27,298 bases of DNA from a virus: positions 1-27,298 of the IMG/VR virus record IMGVR_UViG_3300042484_002054; one strand, 5' to 3'. Shown here piece by piece: positions 8,963 to 16,699 of this stretch. The translations under genes and the position numbers were made by a program. The notes beneath the pieces are model-generated. The model made no database searches. It had not been told where the DNA came from and saw only the letters and a program-made list of their open reading frames with translations. The stretch's first letter is position 1; every line of letters begins with the position of its first letter.

Positions 8963-10753
8963 ATGGCATTAGTTAACATAGAAAGTTGTTTAAATAGTAG
9001 TGTAAACTTTAGTGTAAGTGGGTGGAGTTATTCGCCAACGATCGGTTTAGTCTTTAATATTACAGGTGACACAAATATACCTGATGGTTGTTATACTATT
9101 GGGTCATTAGGAAGTAGTCCCGTTACAATTGATGGTGTCGCTACTTCGGTTACTGACTGTAATGACTCACTTTGTAGTGGGTATTGTCAAAATAACTATT
9201 GCTTATCAATACCTATTGATTCATATAGTGGATATAATGGTACGTATACATTAGAAGGTAGTTATGGTGGCGATTATTATTGGACAGGAGGTACCACTCC
9301 GGGATATATGTTTTTTAACGGAACAAATTGGTGTTTAAGTAATTCATTAGGTGGAACCTGTGATTTTTTTGGACAGAACCCAACAACATACGGATGTCCC
9401 GATTTAGATAGTACTATAATGTACGAAGGTAATTGTTCAATAACGCCAATTCCAATTGACCCGTGTTCTGTTTTAGACTTTGACGTGTTATTGGAATGTG
9501 ATATTCCAACACCGACACCGACACCGACACCAACACCGACACCAACACCGACACCAACACCGACACCGACTCCCGATATTTGTAGTGCGTTTACTGCAAC
9601 AATATCTACTTCGTCTTCAGGGGAAACCCCTACGCCAACACCAACACCTACGCCCACACCATCATATTGTCCTGTAACACCATCCGCTGATACAGTAACA
9701 TTTGTTGTTGATATCGGAGATTTTGTTTGTTCTTCAGTTAAAGATTTATTGGATTGTGATACGGGTGAACATTACTATATTACAGAACCTATAACATATT
9801 CAGGGTCGGTTGTTAGTACGGGAACAACATTCTTAGCCCTTTTATATGGAAGTGCGTCAAATCAAATACAATGTGTAACATATATTGGTAAAACAACTTC
9901 GTCCTCAAATAGAAACTTAATACAGGTATTAGATGTTTATTCAGGTTGTTCGGTTTGTGTAACACCAACCCCTACACCAACCCCTACACCAACCCCACAA
10001 TGTTATTGCTATACGGTAACAAGTGAAAGTGGTTGTACCGTAAATTGGGTTGGTTGTTCTGGAAACTCTGAAACATTAATAATAACGGGTAATACAAGTT
10101 TTGGTATTTGTGCTCAAGAAAATACAGTATCATTTAGTTGTGTGACAGGAACAACTACAATAGTATCGGGAAATACTTGTATAGACGATACTGAATGCGC
10201 ATTACCAATACCAATATCATACCCTATGGGAACACAATTCATATTTACATCTTGTACTAATAATACAATGATTATACAAAACGCGTATCCACCAACAAAC
10301 GTATTGATTGGTAATATCTTAAAAACCACAGGGGACTGTTATAATTACATCGGTAACTATGTGGGTTATATACCACCATCAGGATTTATATCAGTAACAC
10401 AAGATACTTTTACAGCAACTACCGCGACAACATATGTAACTTGTTTAGAATGTTTAGCTCCTGAACCAACACCAACACCAACATATAAAGAATGGAGAGC
10501 ATCAGGAGAATTTTCACTCTCTTGTCCTATTTGTGAACTCACTAATTTTGGAGTTGTCGCTAATTTCTTTACATTGTTTAATGTAAACACAATACAAACG
10601 GGGGTATATGCTTACGAAGATAGTTCATTAACGACACCTTTGAGTGTAACATACATAAAAGTACCGATTAACCAAAGTGGTATTGTGAAAATATTTGAGG
10701 TTGATGGTAATGGTAAGTTAACATTCAGATGTACACCAAACGGAAACTGTTAA
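8963..10753 (+). CDS. Cys-rich modular virion protein with Pro-Thr stalks
   Basis: The 596-residue product alternates small domains with Thr-Pro linkers. Residues 80-150 form a Cys/Trp-rich domain (YNGTYTLEG, YYWTGG, FFNGTNWCLS) reminiscent of sugar-binding or decoration domains. The first Pro-Thr tract covers residues 182-204, followed by one at about 222-233, one at 334-345 and a short one after LECLAPE. Two intervening domains end in G/T-C-x-x-C directly before a Thr-Pro run (YSGCSVC, VTCLEC); the protein at 15049 has the same ending. No enzyme motif or signal peptide is visible. The architecture suggests flexible surface stalks. It starts the second adhesin module, just downstream of the glycosyltransferase, and is the most obvious O-glycosylation candidate (inference). 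Confidence 0.82.
   Translation: MALVNIESCLNSSVNFSVSGWSYSPTIGLVFNITGDTNIPDGCYTIGSLGSSPVTIDGVATSVTDCNDSLCSGYCQNNYCLSIPIDSYSGYNGTYTLEGSYGGDYYWTGGTTPGYMFFNGTNWCLSNSLGGTCDFFGQNPTTYGCPDLDSTIMYEGNCSITPIPIDPCSVLDFDVLLECDIPTPTPTPTPTPTPTPTPTPTPTPDICSAFTATISTSSSGETPTPTPTPTPTPSYCPVTPSADTVTFVVDIGDFVCSSVKDLLDCDTGEHYYITEPITYSGSVVSTGTTFLALLYGSASNQIQCVTYIGKTTSSSNRNLIQVLDVYSGCSVCVTPTPTPTPTPTPQCYCYTVTSESGCTVNWVGCSGNSETLIITGNTSFGICAQENTVSFSCVTGTTTIVSGNTCIDDTECALPIPISYPMGTQFIFTSCTNNTMIIQNAYPPTNVLIGNILKTTGDCYNYIGNYVGYIPPSGFISVTQDTFTATTATTYVTCLECLAPEPTPTPTYKEWRASGEFSLSCPICELTNFGVVANFFTLFNVNTIQTGVYAYEDSSLTTPLSVTYIKVPINQSGIVKIFEVDGNGKLTFRCTPNGNC
9506..9574 (+). repeat. Hexamer tract encoding Thr-Pro repeats (longest)
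   Basis: 23 codons of alternating CCN and ACN (mostly CCAACA/CCGACA) in frame. Shorter tracts of the same type are at 2-43, about 9626-9661, 9962-9997 and about 10464-10482. Hexamer gain or loss keeps the reading frame, so stalk length can vary by slippage. Confidence 0.9.
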
Positions 10754-10756
10754 AAT

Positions 10757-11038
10757 ATGGCAACAATAGTAACAATTAATTCAGTAACATCAGGAACATC
10801 ACCATACGATATATGGGTTTGTGATACCTGTTATGGTACTTGTCAATACATTGACACTACATCAACAATACCGTACACATTTACGTTACCTGTAATATAT
10901 GAAACATACAGTAGTTATGTCGTAAAAATTATAGACGATAATGGATGTGTCTATTGTGATACAGAAATATTCTATAAACAATTCCAAAATTCAGATTTAT
11001 TTGAATTTATGGATGGAGCACCATATGAATTTCAATAA
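10757..11038 (+). CDS. Small single-domain SprB-like protein (paralogue 3)
   Basis: The 93-residue product is paralogous to the 2628 gene: VTSGTSPYDIWVCD, KIIDDNGCVY and the terminal FMDGAPYEFQ. It carries extra cysteine pairs (CDTCYGTC, CVYCD). It begins 3 bases after the upstream stop in the context TTAAAATATG. As in module A, it lies immediately before the 61-residue-repeat fibre gene. The SprB-like beta-sandwich fold is inferred from the GTxPY and DxNGC patterns. Confidence 0.8.
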   Translation: MATIVTINSVTSGTSPYDIWVCDTCYGTCQYIDTTSTIPYTFTLPVIYETYSSYVVKIIDDNGCVYCDTEIFYKQFQNSDLFEFMDGAPYEFQ

Positions 11039-11062
11039 ACTTATATATATTATAAAAAAGAA

Positions 11063-12946
11063 ATGGCAAAATTAACAACAAGATCGTTAGCAACGGGAGT
11101 AACAACAAGTGATTTAATACATATTGTTATTCCTAGTGACGTATCACAAGATCCAAACGGGTCATCATATAAAGCATCAATACAACAAGTATTTGATGCG
11201 TTCTCTTCAGTAACATTCACAGGCGGAACCGTCCCTGGATCAACAACATTTACAAATGGTTTAACCGCAAATACATTATCAGCAACAACATATCAGAACT
11301 TACCTGTAAGTGCTTTAACTGAGGGTACAAATATCGCAATAACAAATACAAGTGGTAATCATACAATATCTGTAACGGGAATAACAGGTGGATCAACATT
11401 TACTGGAGGAACAGTAACTGGAGATACAACATTTACAAGTGGTTTAACCGCAAATACAATTTCTGCAACAACATATCAAAACTTACCAGTTAGTGGTTTA
11501 ACAGAGGGATCAAACATAAGTTTAACAAATAATAATGGAAACTTCACAATTGAGGTAACGGGAGTTACTGGTGGATCAACATTTACTGGAGGTACAGTAA
11601 GTGGGGAAACCATATTTACAAGTGGTATAACAGCAAATACAATATCCGCAACAACCATTGGTACTAGTGGTAACTGTGTTGATGATATCTACGTATATAA
11701 TATACATTCCTGTTCACCATTAAATATAAACCCATTGAATGAAGGTAATGTTTATTTCGGACAAACAAGTGGTATTACAATTGATGTTACAAATAATAGA
11801 CTTGGTATTAATAACCCAACACCAACATATCCGTTAGATATTTTAGGTAATGGTAATTCTGGTAGTTTTTATTATACACCATCAAGTGCTGGAGGTATTA
11901 CTTTTTTAAGTGGTACCACAACAACACCAACAGACTCAATTGTGAGGTACGGAGTATCAACACCATCGTATTTAACAAAACCAACAGCATCAATGACATT
12001 TGGTATTAGAGGGTGGGGTGACTCAGCATATATTGCGTATGGTAATAATGGTGATGGTTTTATACGAGCCTCGATTGAAGTGAATGGATTGACGTTTATA
12101 AAAGCCCAAGGATCGGGAACAAGTGATTATATTCGTTTCTTTGCTGGATCAAACCCAATACAAACACCAAACTTGATGATAAACGGTACAGGAGCAACCC
12201 AAGGGTTTGTCGGGATCAACACATCAACACCAAGTGAAAGATTACACGTAAGTGGAAATACTTTAATTAGTGGTGGTTTAACAGTTAGTGGTTTAACCGC
12301 AACAACAGTTTCCGCAACAACATATCAGAATTTACCTGTAAGTGGTTTAACTGCAGGTAGTAACATTAATGTTAGTGGATCTAGTGGAAATTTTACCATA
12401 ACATTTACCGGTGTCACAGGTGGATCAACATTTACTGGAGGTACTGTAACAGGTGCAACATCATTTACAAATGGTTTAACCGCAAATACATTATCAGCAA
12501 CAACATATCAGAACTTACCTGTAAGTGCTTTAACTGAGGGTACAAATATCTCAATAACAAACACAAGTGGTAATCATACAATATCTGTTACGGGTGTTAC
12601 GGGAGGTTCTTCAATAAACCCATACAATAATTCAGGTAGTGGATCAACAATCTCTTGGGATGTTTCAGGTGTTAGTACAAATTATGAGGCAACACTAACA
12701 GCAGCAACAACACTGAATTTAACAAACGTTAGAAATGGTGATTTCGGAACTATCATAATTAAACAAGATAGTGTTGGTAGTAGGACTTTATCTTTGGGGA
12801 CAATAAGTCCATTGGGAACACATAGAGTTGCGAATGGTGGTGGTGGTTCTATTATATTAACATCAAATGCGAGTGCCATTGATATTTTAACATTCACATA
12901 TAATGGTTCAATAATGTTCTGGACTGTTGGTAACGATTATACTTAA
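11063..12946 (+). CDS. Tail-fibre protein with 61-residue repeats (second copy)
   Basis: The 627-residue product is a paralogue of the 2937 fibre. The ~49-residue N-terminal segment (DLIHIVIPSDVSQ ... GSSYKASIQQ) matches it, followed by 61-residue repeats at bases 11210-11392 and 11393-11575 and a partial third. A middle part has two 'GIN..TP...L.I.G' motifs (LGINNPTPTYPLDILG; VGINTSTPSERLHVSG) typical of fibre and tail-spike shafts. Two more repeats (12242-12424, 12425-12607) and a C-terminal beta domain (NGDFGTIIIKQDSVGSRTL) follow. No intramolecular-chaperone (S74) motif is seen. The likely role is a shaft carrying the next gene's adhesin. Confidence 0.85.
   Translation: MAKLTTRSLATGVTTSDLIHIVIPSDVSQDPNGSSYKASIQQVFDAFSSVTFTGGTVPGSTTFTNGLTANTLSATTYQNLPVSALTEGTNIAITNTSGNHTISVTGITGGSTFTGGTVTGDTTFTSGLTANTISATTYQNLPVSGLTEGSNISLTNNNGNFTIEVTGVTGGSTFTGGTVSGETIFTSGITANTISATTIGTSGNCVDDIYVYNIHSCSPLNINPLNEGNVYFGQTSGITIDVTNNRLGINNPTPTYPLDILGNGNSGSFYYTPSSAGGITFLSGTTTTPTDSIVRYGVSTPSYLTKPTASMTFGIRGWGDSAYIAYGNNGDGFIRASIEVNGLTFIKAQGSGTSDYIRFFAGSNPIQTPNLMINGTGATQGFVGINTSTPSERLHVSGNTLISGGLTVSGLTATTVSATTYQNLPVSGLTAGSNINVSGSSGNFTITFTGVTGGSTFTGGTVTGATSFTNGLTANTLSATTYQNLPVSALTEGTNISITNTSGNHTISVTGVTGGSSINPYNNSGSGSTISWDVSGVSTNYEATLTAATTLNLTNVRNGDFGTIIIKQDSVGSRTLSLGTISPLGTHRVANGGGGSIILTSNASAIDILTFTYNGSIMFWTVGNDYT
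11247..11335 (+). repeat. 89-bp perfect direct repeat (copy 1; copy 2 at 12462-12550)
   Basis: Bases 11247-11335 and 12462-12550 are identical over 89 bases, lying within the first and last full 61-residue repeats of the same gene. Identity including third positions points to recent duplication or gene conversion. Confidence 0.88.
12462..12550 (+). repeat. 89-bp perfect direct repeat (copy 2)
   Basis: Second copy of the 89-base identity with 11247-11335, separated from it by about 1.1 kb of the same reading frame. Confidence 0.88.
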
Positions 12947-12956
12947 AAACTAAAAT

Positions 12957-14828
12957 ATGAGTAGACAACAATTTACGGCAAGAAATAATATTGGTAGTGT
13001 GTTAACATTTCAAAAGAGTGGTGCGACCGCGTCTTTTGATCCAAACGTTCTTTTTGGCGGTGGCGGTTCAAGACGTGTTTCTTGGAAATTAGATAATGGT
13101 ACAAATGTTACTCAAACAGCAGGAAATACTTCATTAACATATACTGGTTTTACATCAGACCCTGGGGTTAGAACGATACAAATGAAAGGTAATAGTTTTA
13201 GAGGTATTACGGGTTTATCTTTAGATAATGAAAATTTATATGGTCATATTGATTTATCTGGATTAAATAATTGGGGGGTTGGTGGTACATCTAGTTTAGA
13301 CTTATTCACAAACCCAAATTTAACTGGTATAACAAACCCAAACATCACTATTCCAACACTAAATAACTATAGAATTCAAAGTACAGGAATTGTTGGCAAT
13401 TTAGATATGACACCAATAACAGCGAATATAAGCATATTTAATGTTTCTGTTAACCCAACTTTAACTGGAATTACACATAACACAACGTCAAGAATTACTA
13501 ATGCTTATGATGCATATTCTTGTGGTATAACAGGAAATTTAAATTTACCTTACACGGGAATGTCAGGTACTTTTCAAGTTTTTTCAAACTCCAATTTAAC
13601 AGGTATTACACACGCACCATCATCACAAAACATCACCTTATATTTTGCAAATAGTTGTAAACTAACAGGAAATTTAGATTTAACACCATTATCCGGTTTA
13701 GGTGGATCGTTCGCCGTTCATAATAACACGTTGTTAACAGGAATCACACATTCGGTGTCATCACAAAATTTTAGTAGTTATTATGCATATGGTTGTAATC
13801 TAACAGGAAATTTAAATTTAACACCGTTATCTGGACTTGGTGGTGATTTTAGAGTTCAGAATAATAGTGGTTTAACTAGTGTAACACATTCAGTATCGTC
13901 ACAAAATTTTACAAGATATTACGCAAACAATTGTAACCTAACAGGAAACTTAGATTTAACACCGTTATCTGGTCTTGGTGGTGACTTTAGGGTTTCTAGT
14001 AATAGTGGTTTAACAAGTGTAACACATTCAGTATCGTCACAAAATTTTACAAGATATTACGCATACGATTGTAATCTAACAGGAAATTTAAACGTACCGT
14101 TTTCTGGGTTGGGTGGTGTTTTTTGGGTTAGCTCAAATCCAAATTTAACCGGGATTACACACGTACCGTCATCACAAATTTTTAATGATTATTATGCGTA
14201 CGATTGTAATCTAACAGGAAATCTAAATTTACCATTATCGGGATTAGGTGGTGAGTTTATTGTTAATAATAATACTGGGTTGACTAGTATTACACACGTA
14301 TCCTCATCACAAAATTTTAATAATTATAGTGCATTCAATTGTAATCTAACAGGAACTTTAGATATATCACCTTTAACCAATCTAGGTTATAGCCCTACCG
14401 ATGACAATAATGCGAAAATAAACTTACAATATAACCCAAATTTAACCAATATAATTTTTCCAAATTCAACTCAATTTTTTAGAAATGGTGGAATAAGTGA
14501 AGATAGTAGTGCGTTCTCAATAGATTTTTGCGACTTAGGTTACGTTGATTTTAAACCGCTTTCAGGTGCCACGTTAGTATCTGGAGCAACTGTAGGAATT
14601 CCAAGAATAATATTACGAGATAACAATATGTCTGCCGCAGATGTTAACCACATATTAGTTGATTTCAGTGGAAACACAACACATAACCCAACAGGGTGGT
14701 CAAATGTAAATTTAAATATTGGAGGAACAAACGATCCCCCAGACTCAGCTTCGGGTGGTTATAATGGTTTAACAGCAATAAGTTTTTTAACGGGTTCTCC
14801 ACGTAATTGGGTAATAACACACACATAA
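12957..14828 (+). CDS. Leucine-rich-repeat-like adhesin with 46-residue repeats
   Basis: The 623-residue product has an N-terminal attachment-type segment (MSRQQFTARNNIGSVLTFQ, then GGGGSRRVSW) followed by seven clear 45-46-residue repeats (bases 13395-14351) of the form GNLxLxPLSGLGGxFxVxxN, LTGITHxxSSQNF, YYAYxCNLT, with degenerate copies on both sides. The regular L and N spacing resembles leucine-rich repeats of the BspA/phage-fibre kind. The C-terminal LRR cap (LRDNNMSAADVNHILVDFSG ... NIGGTNDPPDSASGG) is familiar from other phage proteins. The likely role is a receptor-binding solenoid. It occupies the slot of the 5922 adhesin in module A and its stop overlaps the next start (TAATG). 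Confidence 0.8.
   Translation: MSRQQFTARNNIGSVLTFQKSGATASFDPNVLFGGGGSRRVSWKLDNGTNVTQTAGNTSLTYTGFTSDPGVRTIQMKGNSFRGITGLSLDNENLYGHIDLSGLNNWGVGGTSSLDLFTNPNLTGITNPNITIPTLNNYRIQSTGIVGNLDMTPITANISIFNVSVNPTLTGITHNTTSRITNAYDAYSCGITGNLNLPYTGMSGTFQVFSNSNLTGITHAPSSQNITLYFANSCKLTGNLDLTPLSGLGGSFAVHNNTLLTGITHSVSSQNFSSYYAYGCNLTGNLNLTPLSGLGGDFRVQNNSGLTSVTHSVSSQNFTRYYANNCNLTGNLDLTPLSGLGGDFRVSSNSGLTSVTHSVSSQNFTRYYAYDCNLTGNLNVPFSGLGGVFWVSSNPNLTGITHVPSSQIFNDYYAYDCNLTGNLNLPLSGLGGEFIVNNNTGLTSITHVSSSQNFNNYSAFNCNLTGTLDISPLTNLGYSPTDDNNAKINLQYNPNLTNIIFPNSTQFFRNGGISEDSSAFSIDFCDLGYVDFKPLSGATLVSGATVGIPRIILRDNNMSAADVNHILVDFSGNTTHNPTGWSNVNLNIGGTNDPPDSASGGYNGLTAISFLTGSPRNWVITHT
13395..14351 (+). repeat. Seven tandem 135-138-bp LRR-like repeats
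   Basis: Units start at 13395, 13533, 13668, 13806, 13944, 14082 and 14217. The units at 13806 and 13944 are the most alike (GGDFRV, GLTSVTHSVSSQNFTRYYA in both). Confidence 0.85.
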
Positions 14829-15049
14829 TGATTTGGAGATTAATATACACAAATACAGAGGTTATTGATTTGTTAGAAACAAATGGAATAACATCAACAC
14901 CACATAAAATTTTTGAGGCAATTACTCAAGATGAATGTTTCGATAAGATCGATGAATTAAAATTAACTTATTACTACCCTTTGAATGAAAATGAAATACT
15001 ATTATTTAGTGGGGGTACAAGAACATTAATAAATAAAGAACATATTTGA
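14828..15049 (+). CDS. 73-aa small protein following the LRR-like adhesin
   Basis: The 73-residue product begins MIWRLIYTNTEVIDLLE. An upstream in-frame TTG (14807) exists, but ATG 14828, overlapping the adhesin stop (TAATG), is the better start, and the stop overlaps the next ATG (TGATG). The product is mixed alpha/beta with an acidic-polar middle (DECFDKIDELK) and no known motif. The location directly after a receptor-binding gene parallels the 72-aa gene at 7286, suggesting a fibre assembly or tip protein (inference). Confidence 0.72.
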   Translation: MIWRLIYTNTEVIDLLETNGITSTPHKIFEAITQDECFDKIDELKLTYYYPLNENEILLFSGGTRTLINKEHI

Positions 15050-16638
15050 TGGGACAATTAAGTGGAAATAGTTGTAATATTATAACAATTTTACCTTTAG
15101 GTTTAGATTGTGATAGTATAAATGCGTCAACACCGCAATCAACCAATGGTTTAATTGCGTTATTTGTAACAGGAGGAACGTCTCCGTATAATGTTACTTG
15201 GAACAACGGTTCACAAGGGACATTATTAACTAATTTAAGTCCAGGTAATTATACTGCAACTGTTGTTGATTATTATGGTGATTTTACTGCAACAACAACA
15301 TGTACGGTTGGTTATGATAGTTTTTACATAGAAACATTTGAGGATTGTAAAACACCGGGTAATTTTATTTATTATTTAGCAGATTTAGTTAACCCATTAA
15401 GTGGTGGGTCAGTTTATCAGTTAACAACACAAATAGGTTGTTGGACTAACAGTGGAACAACATTATATACAGGACAAACTTATATTGGTAATTTCCCGAT
15501 AGTGTCTGATGGGCCGTTTACAGGTTGTACCGAATGCCTACCACCACCCACACCTACACCCGTATATCCAAATGATTTGTGTTTACAACTTACTCAAGGG
15601 ACAAATATAACACAATTTAATTTTAGTTCAGGATCAACAATAAATGGGTACCCGTCATGGACAAGTAATACACAAACAATGTATTATAATACAGGATTAA
15701 CACAATGGAACGTTAGTGGGTGGACATATCCAGGAGGATTGTATTATACGACACCAACTATACCACCAACAGGTAATTGGGTATTGACAGGTTCTTTATC
15801 TTACGGATCAACCGTTTATGTTAGTTCAGGTATTTGTCAAACACCACCATTAACAATGACAGTTAATAAGACAGATCCAACTTGTTCTCGAACAAGTAAC
15901 GGTTCTATAACAATAACCCCTAATGGCGGGTTATTACCATATTTATATTCTATAGATTCTGTAAATTACCAAGTATCAAATACATTTATTGGTTTATCCC
16001 CTGGCACTTACACTGTTTATGTTAAAGACGCTAATTTAACAGTTATCAGTCAAACGGTTGTTTTAACACCACAACAATTATTTCAAAATTACAATGTAAG
16101 TTTATCTTTAACTCCTGGTACAAATATAACGGTAGGTAACTCAACAACAAAAACTTCTAATTGGTCGATAAGTGTTAGTCCATATCCTTTACCTGTAGGT
16201 ACCGTTATTAATATGAATTTATTATTTAATATTAATACAACTGCCTATACGATTACTTCACCTACGATTAGTTATAGTAATAATATCACAACAAACCAAA
16301 CAGGTGGGTTTACGATATCATCACCAACAACAGGACCGACAGTTGGATCAACATCTTTTAATCCGGCATGTGAAGGAGGTAATATAAATTTAAGTTCTTA
16401 CACAACCTCTTATACTGTACAATTATCAGGTAGTGGGGGTATATCAGGAACTATCGTACAATATATAGACACCCCTTGTGTTGTAAAAGATCGTTGTAAT
16501 TTATTTGGGATGATAAAAGATAGTGTTAATATACAAAACATAACAATAACACCTACACTATGTAAATCGGTTAACTCTTCTGTTAATCCTCAAGAAGTGA
16601 CATTAGTGAAAACCGGATTAATATGTAAACCGAATTAA
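15049..16638 (+). CDS. Virion protein with SprB repeats
   Basis: The 529-residue product (ATG 15049; an in-frame TTG three bases earlier lies in the upstream stop region) carries two SprB-type repeats (PF13573 pattern). The first, about residues 19-87, has VTGGTSPYNVTWNNGSQG and NLSPGNYTATVVD; the second, about 268-340, has SNGSITITPNGGLLPYLYSI and LSPGTYTVYVKDAN. Between them lie a domain ending FTGCTECLPPPTPTP, as in the 8963 protein, and a Trp/Tyr-rich domain (NTGLTQWNVSGW). SprB repeats are typical of the large gliding adhesin and other secreted proteins of Flavobacterium, so this virion protein uses a host-lineage adhesin fold. A role in surface attachment is inferred. Confidence 0.83.
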   Translation: MGQLSGNSCNIITILPLGLDCDSINASTPQSTNGLIALFVTGGTSPYNVTWNNGSQGTLLTNLSPGNYTATVVDYYGDFTATTTCTVGYDSFYIETFEDCKTPGNFIYYLADLVNPLSGGSVYQLTTQIGCWTNSGTTLYTGQTYIGNFPIVSDGPFTGCTECLPPPTPTPVYPNDLCLQLTQGTNITQFNFSSGSTINGYPSWTSNTQTMYYNTGLTQWNVSGWTYPGGLYYTTPTIPPTGNWVLTGSLSYGSTVYVSSGICQTPPLTMTVNKTDPTCSRTSNGSITITPNGGLLPYLYSIDSVNYQVSNTFIGLSPGTYTVYVKDANLTVISQTVVLTPQQLFQNYNVSLSLTPGTNITVGNSTTKTSNWSISVSPYPLPVGTVINMNLLFNINTTAYTITSPTISYSNNITTNQTGGFTISSPTTGPTVGSTSFNPACEGGNINLSSYTTSYTVQLSGSGGISGTIVQYIDTPCVVKDRCNLFGMIKDSVNIQNITITPTLCKSVNSSVNPQEVTLVKTGLICKPN

Positions 16639-16686
16639 TATGTCCAAAAGTTATAAAAGAAAGTTAAATAAAAATATAAAAAATAG

Positions 16687-16699
16687 TATTTATATAATA
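16687..16699 (+). promoter_or_regulatory. AT box TATTTATATAATA at the start codon
   Basis: Identical to the 13-base box at 8937-8949; its last base is the A of the ATG at 16699. As a -10 box it would give a start site inside the gene, so a translation-leader role is at least as likely. Confidence 0.3.

Noticed and set aside
9506-9574. CRISPR-like short repeats
   Set aside because: The repeats are contiguous hexamers in a coding frame without spacers or palindromic structure.
9277-9657. Antisense frame rich in Gly-Val repeats
   Set aside because: It is the complement of the Thr-Pro hexamer tract, opposite a well-supported + strand gene, with no start context.
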